Assembly (NCBI GenBank): GCA_014529385.2
Contig: CM043964.1
Span: 133,520,420-133,584,419 of the forward strand
DNA: 64,000 bases
DNA from: Adiantum capillus-veneris
Taxonomy: Eukaryota > Streptophyta > Polypodiopsida > Polypodiales > Pteridaceae
Reading direction: 5' to 3'
A program made the translations under genes and the position numbers. The first letter of the stretch is position 1. Every line of letters starts with the position of its first letter. Below are positions 12,641 through 22,925 of this stretch, in pieces. The notes under the pieces are model-generated. The model was not told where the DNA came from. It saw nothing but the letters and a program-made list of their open reading frames with translations, and searched no databases.

Positions 12641-13645
12641 CTAAGAACACTGCATTTTACCCAAAATACAACCTTCACACACATGTTTGACAGGTACTTC
12701 AAGAGGCGGCAAAGAAGCAACCATATCAGATTTCTGCAAACGTAGCAAACGGGCAAAATTGAGATGCCCAAAACGTGCATGCCACACTTTTGCATCTAAA
12801 ACAACTCTTGAATCTGCCACTACATTTGCAAAATTTTGTCCACACTTTTCATACACAGTGAGCTTATACAGCCCACGACACAAAAGGCTAGATGCAATAA
12901 TTTTATCACCAAAACTGAGATCATGAATTGTACATTTGTCATCCACAAATTTGACTACAAGTCCAATTCTAGCAAGTGCGGATACAGACAAAATATTCTT
13001 CTTGATCCTAGGTACATAAAGTGCATCAACAAGTGTGAAAGAACTGCCATTTTTAGCAGTAAGCACAATCTTTCTAACTCCATAAACAGGATAAGAGGCA
13101 TTGTTGGCACAAGTGACTGAATTTCCATGAGGGACAGACTCAAGAGAGGTGAACAATTCACGATGTGAGGTAATGTGCTTTGTAGCACCATTGTCAAAAT
13201 ACCACACATGTGAATCTGTAGCAAACCCTGACATACATGCATCATGGACATCAAGATTGTAAGTGCACTCTACACTAAAAGCCCATTCTGCATCAACATC
13301 AGCATCACAATCTCCTTTCATAGAAGACTTAACAATGGAAGCATTTAGAGTGGAACCACCCTCTTTTTTCTTAGCCTCTTTGGCCTTCAACTTAGGACAC
13401 TGCTTGATCAAGTGATCATTAGCTTTACAATAATGGCAACACATCTTCTTTTTGCCCTTATCACCAAAATTTCCAGATGAATTGCTTCCAGCAAAAGTAT
13501 TAGGAACATAAGTTTTGCCACTCGTAGCAGAACCATAAGAAGTGGCTGCATTGCTGTTACCACCCTTTCTTTGAGAAGCAATAAAAGCCTGTTCAACTGC
13601 ACGCTGCCTAGTCTTGTTTTTTGTGGAAAGTGACTCTTGAAACAA
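12641..13645 (-). pseudogene. copia gag C-terminus, zinc knuckle, protease, pre-integrase
   Basis: This is an open frame of 334 codons. A CCHC knuckle is complete at residues about 69-82 ('CHYCKANDHLIKQC'). The aspartic protease motif reads 'WYFDNGATKHIT', where copia proteases usually have Asp-Ser-Gly, so Ser is replaced by Asn. The GAG-pre-integrase domain follows with 'WHARFGHLNFARLLRL' and the paired cysteines of 'CEGCILGK', the N-terminal zinc-binding part of integrase. The frame then stops just before the catalytic core. Confidence 0.88.
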
Positions 13646-14354
13646 CAGTGTGCATAATGCATCAAACTTGACAACTTTCTTGGGTCATAAGTCTCCAAGT
13701 ACAAGTAAACGTCTAGTAAGGATTTTCTTGGGTCATAAGTCTCCAAGTACAAGTAAACGTCTAGTAAGAATCTGGTAAGGCATCAAGAACAGTCTGCACA
13801 AGGGAGATGTTTGAAATGACTTCACGTGTAAAAATAAGTTTCTCATTGATATCCTTGACACTAGCAAGGAAAGTGTCCATAACATCTTCCTCATGCATAA
13901 TATTTGATTCCAGCTCTTTACGTAGCAAAGAAATTTTAGCCTCATTGCAGCTTGCATAAAGACCTGCTAGAATATCCCAAGCCTGTTTTGCAGATTTTGC
14001 TGAACGAATGTGAGGAGTAATGGTGCGCCTCATAGACAACACAATCAATGCATGAGCCTACACATCCTTTACATCCCAATGAGCTTGTTCTGCCGTAAGC
14101 AAAACAACTCTAATAGCAGCAATCCTTGCAGCAAGACCTGCAACATCCTCAACATCGCCTACATCCTCAGAATCAGGACGTACATCAATGCCCTCCACAA
14201 TATTCTAGACTCCCTTTGACACAAGAACATGTTGCATCATATAAGACCACATAGGGTAATTTTCCCCATCCAACTTGTTCTCAACAGCAAACATCTTGAA
14301 CACATCTGTGTTATTGTCAGCCCATTGTTAGCAGCAAGCTAACTTGGATGCCAT
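13646..14354 (-). pseudogene. copia gag N-terminal part
   Basis: The gag ATG is at 14,352-14,354 on the minus strand ('MASKLACC' then a stop). The typical gag entry 'KLDGENYPMWSYMMQHVL' follows. The best open stretch (13,761-14,048) contains 'SAKSAKQAWDILAGLYAS' and 'LLRKELESNIMHEEDVMDTF', a UBN2-type gag helix pattern. It ends 'LDALPDSY' at a TAG. This TAG is repeated inside a 48 bp tandem duplication, so the frame is closed twice before the zinc-knuckle part. Confidence 0.85.
13673..13770. repeat. 48 bp tandem duplication within copia gag
   Basis: The segment containing GGGTCATAAGTCTCCAAGTA occurs twice, starting at about 13,682 and 13,730, 48 bases apart and virtually identical. The length is a multiple of three. 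Both units carry the same in-frame TAG on the minus strand. Confidence 0.95.
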
Positions 14355-14358
14355 TTTT

Positions 14359-15245
14359 TGGAGCTCTTATTATAAAAACACTTATTATTTTGATAAATCG
14401 GGAGTATTGTAACTACTATTTTTTGGATAAACTTTGTAATTGATGAGCCGGCGCTACAAGCTTCCAGATTGTATCAACCTGTCATTACCCATCTTTAGTT
14501 AGAGCTCCCAAATTATTAGTTTTGACCACCAAAAACCTTGGCTAAGGTATAAAAGCCAATTTTTGTAAGCTATTTTGAGGTTTTGGATAATGAAATACAC
14601 AGCGTGAGCTAACGGCGCTCACTTCTCTCCTTCTCGCGCTTCTTACTCCCTCTCTGGTTGTTACATTGCAGCCGCGTTTGTTGCGTTGCAACCGCAGGTA
14701 AGAGCTCTACGCATTGACGTAAGCATTTCACGATATTTCGTAGCTTTTGGTGTCACCGACCCATGACCTAATTTCATCATAAGTAGGAATTTACACTTCA
14801 AAATAAAAAACTAAGTATAGGCGGGGTATTGGGGTATCATTCCTAAGAATTTAGATGCATTCTGGGTCGAAAACGACTAGGTCAAAAATCCACTGTTGTT
14901 AATAATTGTGATTTTTTTACTTGACCTAAAGTGGGATTTGAGACCATAAGCATGTGTGCTTAGGTCTTATAAACTTTTCCTAGAAGTTTTGCTACGTTTT
15001 GATGTCACTTGATGCTGTAACGGATGTGATTTGTTTGTCGATGAGCGATTGGCTTTTGGTGATTTCAGTCACTTGAGTGTATCTTGAGTTAGATGCAAGT
15101 TGTTTTTGTTTTCGAAGAGATTGACAACCTCTTGTAGCCTCTATGCACTAGTCACGTCAGGTTCGTCCCATGGATTGACAATTTAATCGTGGTTCTTGCT
15201 ACATTTGCAATAAGATAGGAGTGAGGTTAGACACCCCATCCCACA
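14359..15245 (+). repeat. Ty3/gypsy 5' LTR (Tat-like element)
   Basis: The LTR end is set by the following primer-site motif: it finishes CCCATCCCACA at 15,245. The start is placed at TGGAGCTCTTATT (14,359), directly against the copia gag start; it is less certain because the matching 3' LTR is not in the window. A TATAAAA box lies at 14,548-14,554, with a CT-rich stretch about 80 bases downstream, consistent with a U3/R boundary. Confidence 0.6.
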
Positions 15246-15265
15246 TTTGGCGTCGCTACCGGGGA
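15246..15265 (+). promoter_or_regulatory. Gypsy primer-binding-site region
   Basis: TTTGGCGTCGCTACCGGGGA closely resembles the TTTGGCGCCGTTGCCGGGGA motif typically found immediately 3' of plant gypsy (Tat/Athila) 5' LTRs. Confidence 0.75.
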
Positions 15266-16829
15266 TTGAAGAGACATAAACTATGGAAAAACACGAGCGT
15301 CTTGTGAATTTATCGTTTAACTTCCTCTAGGATCTCCTAGAGTAGAAACTTTCTTTTTAGAAACTGCATAGCTTAAGATTGTCGTCTTTTGCTATGTAGA
15401 GGTAGCTTGGAAGTAATCGTACTTGCCGAGTGCCGTTAGGATTGTAAGATTGTAGAACTAGATTAGGATCTTGGGAATGATTGATAGACGAGACAAGTCT
15501 TAAGATCAATGCTCAGGACAAGTGTTTATGGATACTTTCCACAACCCTATTGTAGTATAACCTAGGAGTAGGGTAAGTAGAATCCGAGGTGGATTTCAAA
15601 ACATTTCTCTCTCTGGAGGAATCATTGTGAGTTGTTATTTGAAGTTGCGAAATTTCAGGTCTACGGCTAGAAATAGCACGAAAAGACTCCAAACCACTCA
15701 AACCGACTAGAGAGTATGCTTAAAAGTTGTATGAATCAGTGGGTAAGCTCAAGGACACATTGAAATAAAAATTTCAAGAGTTTGCAAAAACTAAAATTAT
15801 TTACTTTTTCTTGATATTTTAGGCCTAATTAAGTTTTGACTTGATTCATAGGCTTAAAATAGCTCATGAAAGACTGTCAATTGAAAAAGTGCAAAAAAAT
15901 GTTCATTTTGAGCCTGAAGTAAATAATCGGGATTATTCACTTTCAGCTCAAAACTGACCAAGATTGATACGAGTGACTCATTGCATGTGAACAACTTTTG
16001 TAAAGGACAATAAAATTTGGATCACCAAACTGACAAAAAATTGGGTAAAAACTAAAGTTTGTACTGACTTTCAAAAACTTGAGGATAAATTGGGAAATTT
16101 TTTGTTCAAACTCAATGAAACTTGATTCATAGGCTTATTATTTACATCTGCTCCATTTTTCAACTTTTTTGACCAAGTTAGCTTTACCATGTCGTAATAA
16201 GCCCATAAACCAAATTTGGTAAGATTTGGATCATTCGATTGAAAAGTGTGACCAAATTTGCAAAGTCAGTCTGTGAACAGAAAACTGATGACCATTTGAC
16301 CAAAAATTGTCCAAACTTGATGAAACTTGTCCAGGGACCTTAATAGGTTGTACACTTGGCAAATCAAGCCAAAAAGTGCAAAAATTTGAGAAAAGTAAAT
16401 AATCACGATTATTTAGTACTGCTACACAGAGACACCAATTTTGACTTTTGAATTTGTACAGTGCTAGAGCAACATAATACAAGGCCACCGGGAAATTTTG
16501 GGTTCAATTGGATCCAATCGATATATGTTCGCTCAGTTTTTAGGTTGTAGATTAGTCCTTTGATTTTTTTGCAAAAGTAGAATCTGAAAGTCTCAACTGC
16601 TGACTCCCATAGCTTGAATTGAAGTAATCCACATAGACCAATCACAATAGTTAACAAAAACTATACCTTCTTTGTGAAAGAATACCTAACTTGATCAAAA
16701 TTGATACAAGAATCAAGTTGCAGGCAAGGAATTGATGGCTTGACAGAAGTTGCAATCAAGTCAAGTGAAAAAAGTTGATAACAAGTCAATCCGACGGTAA
16801 GTACTCTATTCAGGTCTTCACAAGTCTTT
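15266..16829 (+). other. Gypsy 5' untranslated leader
   Basis: A 1.5 kb AT-rich stretch between primer site and gag start, without long open frames. Several loosely repeated phrases around 'AACTTGATGAAACTTG' and 'TAAATAATCNNGATTATT' occur (near 15,920, 16,080, 16,320 and 16,390). No gene seen. Confidence 0.6.
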
Positions 16830-17954
16830 ATGAACCTTAGATCTGGTCGTGTACTAGGAAATCAAGGCATATTTGGAGAAACCTCCAGCAGAGTATCCAC
16901 CAAAGAGAGTGTGAATCAAGGCAATCCCTTGCACACTATCCTTGAAGAAGTCTCAGACACTTTTTCAGATTCAACATATGAAATGTCGTCCTATTCAACT
17001 CACTCAGAAACTGGAACGACAGTGCGCTATAAGCATATACTCTCTTTTTATAAGACTAATTGCCATGGAGCTCAGGTTTACCTAGATCCTAACAAAGAGT
17101 ATGCTATTCACATTGATGACCATGGTATTGAGTTTGAAGAGGAATTCAAGGAAAACAAACAAGGAAAAATGTACATGGATAGAAACGGAACTCAGTATTT
17201 ACAAGTTGAAAACCCTGACATGATAGACAAATGGAGGTTAGAAGTAAATACCATAATTCTAGATATGGCAGCAAAGGAAGGACCACCAACTTTAGAATTC
17301 GAGGGATACGATCAAGCTGATTTGAGACTTTGAAACGGCTTAGTACAAACAATCCCAAGATCGGAGTCTATTGTTGGGAGGATAGAAACGTCAAGGATCT
17401 TTTGTGGACTTCGCATGCCAAAATAGGACAACTAACGTCCATGAAGATCATCTATATCTTCAAGATCAAAGATAAGGGTTCAGTAGACCTACCAACCTAC
17501 CTGTTTAGGGATTGTTATAACAACAACTTTGTTATGATGACTCTTGAGGAGGTGGAACAAACCAATTTCCAAGGGTACTCCATAAGGGATTGGATATTGG
17601 GCCAAGGACCAAAAACTATTCCAAGAGATGAACACCGTGAGAGATCTTCTGAGACTAATGTTAAGAAACTAGAAACCACCCTCATCACAAAGAAAACTAG
17701 GTGACACTAAAGTCCGGGGCTAAATGAGTCACTATTTCCAACAGGCTGGTTTGAAGGACTCGAAACAGGACCAACTGCCAGGAGATTGGGAGTTAAAACA
17801 AATAGACGTGTCAAACCAGTTGATTTTCAGAAATGGGTCAGAAAATACAGTGGATCTGAGGATCCATACAACCACTTAGCAAGCTTTAAGCAAGTGCTAA
17901 GAGCAGAAAGTATATGCGATTTCCATACTCAATTTGAGGGGTTTGGAATGACAT
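16830..17954 (+). pseudogene. Gypsy gag, 5' part (split by transposon)
   Basis: The frame begins 'MNLRSGRVLGNQG' at 16,830 and runs 167 codons. It continues after a frame change at about 17,330 and a stop at 17,702-17,704 to 'RVKPVDFQKWVRKYSGSEDP' and 'HLASFKQVLRAESICDF', the entry to the retrotransposon gag domain. The homology breaks off at 17,954 where the terminal repeat of a DNA transposon starts, and resumes at 29,072. About 300 residues precede the capsid domain, a long N-terminal extension. Confidence 0.8.
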
Positions 17955-17986
17955 TCATTAGGAGAAAGTTAGACTCACTTTTGGGC
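17955..17986 (+). repeat. Left terminal inverted repeat
   Basis: TCATTAGGAGAAAGTT followed by AGACTCACTTTTGGG; pairs with the right end at 29,038-29,071. Confidence 0.8.
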
Positions 17987-18312
17987 CTTTCAGTTCTAGA
18001 GAGAGAGTGGCGCTCGACCAATGAGGAAGAGGCTTACGCTACGTTGAGAATCGATATTTTGGAGCCAAGCTCTTTTAGAAAAAAGAGAGAAAATATTATT
18101 TTTGCTGATCAAAATGCACAATTTCATGCTTTCAAGGCATAAATAGCATAAGTCATACTAACTCTGTACCGACAAATTTCAGAACTTTCATTGAAGACTC
18201 TAGTATCTATGTTCCCGCCCAAATATTACTTTGAGTAGCTCTACTTCCCTCTCAAAACTTTCTCTCCTTTTTCATATTTGTGCTAACTTTTTTGTGTATT
18301 CTAGTGCACACC

Positions 18313-19233
18313 ATGACTACTTCTAGAAGGCCTAGCGCTACCATTGACTCTGTTAGCATTTTTAAGAGTTATACTACAGATGATTAAGCATGGATACCAT
18401 CTCTAATAACTATCGCAAGTTGGGTACTACTGCAAACTAGGAGGAGTAAGAGGAGGCAATGCAATGATTTTGTGGAGGCTTTCAAGGGACAAGTTGAAGA
18501 GTTTAAAGTGTGTGCACAAAGCAAGCGGGTGAAAGAGGTCTCATACAACATGCTAGGTTGCAAACATCTCCTCCAAGTTTTCCACGGCATCGACCCAACT
18601 GTAAGTTATTTTGAGCATCTCACTTAGTGCATGATTATATTTCAAGGTTAAGTGGTGGATATCATCTTTGGTATGCTTCATATATTTATCCATCGAATAG
18701 GACAAACTGGCAGCCAGTTGAGAGCATAGTTGGGATTTTCGATGCTTACCACGCATTTGTTGGTGAGTAAATGTACCGAGGAAGACAACACAAGGAACTT
18801 GCAGATAATGAAATATTCTTTTATGATATGTCATATTTGGAACCAAGAACTTCCTTTGGTTGGGGTCGTGTAGCTCCTTTGCCACTTCCACCCTTGACAA
18901 CAAAGATTGGTCTTTTCCAACTTCACAAACTAGTGAAAGCTTTAGGAATAGGTTGTTTCAGGATATATAAAAGTCCCTCAAGTATTCAATTGCCACAAAA
19001 ATAGTTCGACTCACACTATTTATGCCTCTTGAAGTGTTTGTAGATTTCTTCTTTGATGAGCAAATAAGAACTACCACAACAATATGCAAGTTTATTATAA
19101 GCTCTCAAAATTTCCTAGTGTCGTTTTACTATTTTAGATATCATCTTTTGAGTGGGAAACTTATTCCACTCGACCAAGATACATAGTCTAGCCTTGAGAA
19201 CAAACCTTTATCAATGGAGCTCTACTTTTGAGA
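18313..19233 (+). pseudogene. Arm reading frame of the DNA transposon (second, decayed copy)
   Basis: This is homologous to the minus-strand arm frame at 3338-2303. It begins near the ATG at 18,313 ('MTTSRRPSATIDSVSIF'), meets a TAA at 18,385 and runs on to a likely splice donor GTAAGT at 18,601. The second part (18,630-19,233) is interrupted by stops and a frame change; the best open piece is 18,771-19,004 ('MYRGRQHKELADNEIFFYDM'). Relative to the other copy it lacks a segment of roughly 40 codons at about 19,085. The family is not recognised. Because it lies next to the terminal repeat in both copies, it belongs to the transposon rather than to a host gene. Confidence 0.55.
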
Positions 19234-19673
19234 CAGCCTACTTACTGTGATGGAGACAATGTCAAGCACAAATCTTGCACAACTCGGGGTAGATCTTACA
19301 TGAGAAGAACTTCCATTTTTGCCCAAATTGTATGCATTCAGTCTCAACAATAGAAAGGTGCTTACTAAATGGATGAATTTTATTTTCTTTAATACATTGA
19401 GACATAGAATCTAACTCTTTCTTCTTCTCAGATTCCAAGACGCAAGGAGAAAACAACATTGTGCAAGGAGTCCCTCTCAAATACACTTCACTTAATTGCT
19501 TCCACCGGAAGCTAGGTCACATACATTGTGCATGCAATGAGCTTTGATGGCATGCAAACCATGATGTACTCTTCAAAATGGCTAATACAGAGATATTTTG
19601 TGCCGCTCAAACAATGTTTAAAAAATGTACACTTTTCATTGTCTCAAAACTTTACAAATTGTGTTGTTTCTCG

Positions 19674-20138
19674 TCAAGATGTATACAAAGAGAGGTAGTT
19701 ATTGCTCCCTTCCCCTGCTACCGCTCCCCTGTTCTCTCCCCCGGTTGATGTAACTGGTCCCTTTCTCTCTCCCCTAATTGTTGCCACTACTCCCTTGCCG
19801 TCTTCCTCGGTTGCTACTTCTCCTCCCTCGGGGGACGCTGGTCTCGGGCATCCTTTTGCATCATTCGAAATCATGGGCCTCTTCCATGGCTTCCCATGCA
19901 TCTTCCACCTGTGAAGATTCCCTCTGTTCTTGCTCTTTCCGTTGACGTATAGCCCATTTCTCTACTTCTGCAGCGTCTGCATAATATTGATTGATTGATA
20001 GCTTCTTGCATATTTCAAAACTCCTCTTGAGTCTACTGGTAGCGCTGTGTCATTTTGTTAATTCGATCCTCTTTAAACTGGACTCAACTCGCGCTTTTCT
20101 CTCTTGAACGTCTATTTACTGAGATTAGAATATGTTAG
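19674..20138 (-). pseudogene. Charged, coiled-coil tail probably belonging to the Ulp1-like gene
   Basis: One minus-strand frame here is rich in Glu, Gln, Lys and Arg ('AAEVEKWAIRQRKEQEQRE', 'DAWEAMEEAHDFE'), then turns into an Arg/Gly/Ser-rich tail. It contains five stops, all TAG or TGA. The same sequence is present at 1441-1880 in the truncated arm copy. It lies just downstream (in minus sense) of the Ulp1 exons, behind a plausible intron whose donor GTAAGT is at 20,294 and whose acceptor is TTCTAATCTCAG. I infer that it is the last exon of that gene. Confidence 0.45.
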
Positions 20139-20294
20139 ATGGCCATTAGAGAAAAATGTTGCACATCGTTGGGGGTGTAGTTATGTAATTGAAGTTCCTA
20201 TAGTAGCGTGATAATAGGAAAGTAAGTAAAGATGTTGCTTCTTTTAATACAAACGTTGCAGCAAACAAACAATGAAACAACACCATTACTTACA

Positions 20295-20720
20295 TCTGAT
20301 ATATCCAAAATTTGATTGAGGAGAAACAAGGCATTCAAACACGTTCGCCAGCCACAACTATAGTCATCAAGCTGCATGGGCATAGTGATCCGTTCGTGCC
20401 AGATGGTAGTCCCTAGATCATGTTCTAACAAAACATGCTCTACAGAACATACAATTTTTTTGGGTTTCTACATATGTAACCACTTGAGTTAGTAACACAT
20501 TACAAAGATATACTACTTCGATGTGCCTTACATTTTTACACGCCCGTGAAACAATTTGCTTTGCCCGGAGTTTGCATAGTAGACAATCTTATCTTCAAGG
20601 TCAAATAATAATAGACTCCAATGATCACTACACCAAAACCATCAAGGATGAGGAGAAAGATCCTAAATCCAACATGGTTTTTACAAGGCAAGAAGAAACT
20701 CATGATTGATTGTATGCAAT
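20295..20720 (-). pseudogene. Ulp1/SENP-like cysteine peptidase (C48 type), two exons
   Basis: The first exon contains 'SDHWSLLLFDLEDKIVYYAN', with the catalytic His-Trp pair (His codon 20,621-20,623) and the strand that normally ends in the catalytic Asp; an Asn stands at or near that place. It ends at a GTAAGG donor (20,530). After an intron of about 90 bases the second exon reads 'MPMQLDDYSCGWRTCLNALF', holding the oxyanion Gln and the nucleophile Cys (codon 20,354-20,356), and ends 'NQILDISD' before GTAAGT. H..D/N..Q..C order and spacing fit the Ulp1 fold, which removes SUMO or a related modifier. Ulp1 domains are common cargo of plant transposons. Upstream sequence has stops in all frames, so the N-terminus is lost or spliced. 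Confidence 0.75.
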
Positions 20721-20923
20721 GACTAGGAAATGTGTTAGATCAAAATTGAATATGCTATACCAGCCCGACAAAGCCAAAAATAAAACTATGTTGTTCTGTA
20801 GCATAGGCAAGATCAACAGATCTTTACGTATATTATGTTCTAAACATCAACGGCGGGTAGAAGCAAGATAGCGTTCCTAACATGGAACAATGGCAGATAT
20901 TGGACTTTTCAGCGGGCTGTCAT

Positions 20924-21428
20924 TGCCACAAACACATGGGTCAACACTGAGCGATTGGGGTACCTATCAAATTCTATAAGCCACTGACTCGCTTGGTATT
21001 GACCCATGTCTTAACGGGTAGTGATCCATCTAATGAACCAAGCTTGACTCATAAAGAGCTTGAGACGACCACATAGTAATGTTGATGATGATTGCCGTAA
21101 AGACATGGGTCAATACCAAGCAAGTTGTGTACCTATCGAATTCCATAAACCACTGACTCGCTTGGTATTGACCCATGTCTTAACAGTAGTGAGCCATCTA
21201 ATAAAACAAGAGTGACTTATAAAGAAAATCTTGAGACGTAACACATAGCAATGTTGACAACTGCCACAAAGACACATGTCAATACCGAGCAAGTGGTCTA
21301 ACTATCCAATTCCATAAGCCATTGACTCGCTTAGTATTGACCCATGTCTTAGCAGAAGTGAGCCATTTAATGAACCAAGCGTGACTTATAAAGAGCTTGA
21401 GAAGTACCACATATCAATGTTGACGACC
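20924..21428. repeat. Three 169 bp tandem repeats, each with a hairpin
   Basis: Units start at 20,924, 21,093 and 21,262 with TGCCACAAA or TGCCGTAAA and measure 169, 169 and 167 bases. Each contains an inverted pair: an arm near GACATGGGTCAATACCAAGC, a spacer of about 35-40 bases, and the complementary arm near GCTTGGTATTGACCCATGTC. The second unit has the most complete stem, about 20 bp. Confidence 0.93.
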
Positions 21429-21603
21429 GCATCCGTTGCGTTGGAGTTGGAGAAACTGCACATGCACATGCACAGGAAGTCTTGTGTATCGAGGTTGAAA
21501 ATGCAGGACTCCTCTGACCTTCTAGGCAGTAGTATTTGTGCATGCAGAGGTGATGAACTGATCAAAACTTGCAACTCCTCTTCATTTTCTCTGTTGATTT
21601 GCT

Positions 21604-22449
21604 CTAAAATAATCCAATCCTCTGGTAAAGGCTCCTTGTTGGGGATGGCCCTCGTGAAGCAGAGGCTTCCCCTTGCCTTTCTTGAGCTTTATCCGTGGTT
21701 GGCCCATTCTCCTCCCTGGAAGGCACATTTTCCTCCCTTGTTGGCACAGGCTCCTCCCTTACTGGCATAGGCTCCTCCCTTACTGACACAGGCTCCTCCC
21801 TAATTGGCTTCAGATCCTCCATGCCTTGCTCACTTTGCTTTCTAGCTGGTTCATCCATAACTGTCTCTGTTTCTTCAATGATCGCCTCAGAGTCTACCAT
21901 GGCTTGCTCATGCCCCTCTGTGGCTGGCTCAGCCTGCCCATATGTGTCATTTCTCTTGGTCCATGATCGTGTCCTTCTGCTGTTTAATTCAACCCTAGAA
22001 GGCTCTTTTTGTCGTGCACGAGAATGGAGAGGGGGGATGTTAAGAATATCCATGGTTCTACTATCCCAAATAGGTACTGGGTGAAGCAGCCCATTGTACT
22101 GGAAGCGTAGCCTCCAAAGAGTGTCAAAATCCCATGGAATGATAGTAACACGGTGTGCATGGGCAGCCAGGATATATCCGTCACTGAAGAATTCAATAAG
22201 GTAGTCTTCTGTAATTTCTTGCAGGCAGAGAAGTGCATTGCTGGCCCATCACATGCTCACCCTCCAATGCTCGCAAATCTCTTGCACTACTCGCTGGAAA
22301 GTAAGACGTGGAATGGCCGATTGCATGTGTCGTTTGATCCTTCACAACTCTTGCAGGACACCTTTGTGCGCCTCATATCGGTGTCTTCTTGCTTGAGCAT
22401 GCAAAGAGTCACCTGCTACCCTTCTAGGCATGGCCTTTGCACGAGGCAT
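21604..22449 (-). pseudogene. Histone H3-like protein with repetitive acidic C-terminal tail
   Basis: This minus-strand frame runs from ATG 22,449 for 281 codons, broken only by TGA codons at 22,342-22,344 and 22,249-22,251. From residue 23 it aligns to histone H3 without a gap: alpha-N 'RRHRYEAHKGVLQEL', alpha-1 'IPRLTFQRVVQEICEHW', alpha-2 'NALLCLQEITEDYLIEFFSD', then 'HAHRVTIIPWDFDTLWRLR', the counterpart of HA(K/R)RVTIMPKDIQLARRIR. Both stops fall on arginines of H3 (in the LREIRR and LRFQSS segments), consistent with CGA to TGA. Trp after the second stop, EDYL and FSD recall CENH3, but loop 1 is not lengthened. The N-tail is only about 22 residues. After the fold comes a tail of about 160 residues with five 8-residue 'VREEPxPx' units. 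ATG lies just 3' of a TTTGTAG acceptor-like site, so an upstream exon is possible. Confidence 0.85.
21695..21815. repeat. 24 bp tandem repeat encoding the tail repeats
   Basis: About five units around GGCTCCTCCCTTACTGACAC on the plus strand. On the minus strand they encode the 8-residue REEP units of the H3-like protein tail. Confidence 0.85.
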
Positions 22450-22509
22450 CTCTACAAATAGCATAAACAAAAACGACATGTCATTTGTTGCACAAGGGAC
22501 TTAAGCTTT

Positions 22510-22925
22510 CTAAGGTCAGCACAAAGCAAAGAAGTGCACCAAATACGGTTGTATTGCCTCTACTCGCTTGGTACTGACCTCAAAAAAGTATAATAGCATA
22601 CCTCCCTTGCACAGAAGGTGCTCCGAGTGATGATGGTCAGTACCAAGCGAACAGGTGCAACAAATAGAGTGTGCCTTCCCTTATTCGCTTGGTGCTGACC
22701 TCACAAACCTTGCGTAGAAGGTGCTCCAAGAGACGATGGTCAGTATCAAGCAAACAAGTGCAACAAACAAAGTTTTCCTTCCCTTATTCGCTTGGTGCTA
22801 ACCTCACAAACCTTGCACAGAAGGTGCTTTGAGCGATGATGGTCAGTACCAAGTGAACAGGTGCAACAAACAGAGTTTGCCTTCCCTTATTTTCTTGGTG
22901 CTGACCTCACAAAATACAAGTGCAC
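22510..22925. repeat. Tandem hairpin repeats, about 103 bp period
   Basis: Units are marked by GGTCAG at 22,514, 22,635, 22,738 and 22,841 (spacings 121, 103 and 103). Each contains GGTCAGTACCAAGCGAACAG, a 25-30 base spacer and the opposing arm TTCGCTTGGTGCTGACC. The last arm at 22,895 is degraded. Confidence 0.9.

Larger units (their letters stand above)
9345..14358 (-). mobile_element. Ty1/copia retrotransposon, minus strand, 5' end lost
   Basis: Minus-strand order is gag, zinc knuckle, protease, integrase, reverse transcriptase, RNase H, polypurine tract, 3' LTR, which is the copia order (integrase before RT). Integrase, RT and RNase H motifs are readable, but several stops and frame changes make the element non-autonomous. 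Upstream of the gag ATG (14,352-14,354) no primer-binding site or 5' LTR is found, because a plus-strand gypsy LTR begins within a few bases. The missing 5' part is not found elsewhere in the window. Confidence 0.9.

Noticed and set aside
20924-21428. tRNA or snRNA genes within the 169 bp repeats
   Set aside because: Hairpins are simple two-arm foldbacks; no cloverleaf, A/B boxes or snRNA motifs.
21695-22084. Plus-strand Ser-rich frame opposite the H3-like gene
   Set aside because: Antisense reading of the REEP tail repeat; the minus strand carries the recognisable fold.
21604-22449. Calling the H3-like gene a true CENH3
   Set aside because: Some residues resemble CENH3, but the lengthened loop 1 is absent and the alignment was done by eye; H3-like is the safe call.
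22510-22925. CRISPR array
   Set aside because: Repeats are palindromic but the spacers are also repeated, the unit is about 103 bp, no cas genes are present, and the context is a plant transposon.
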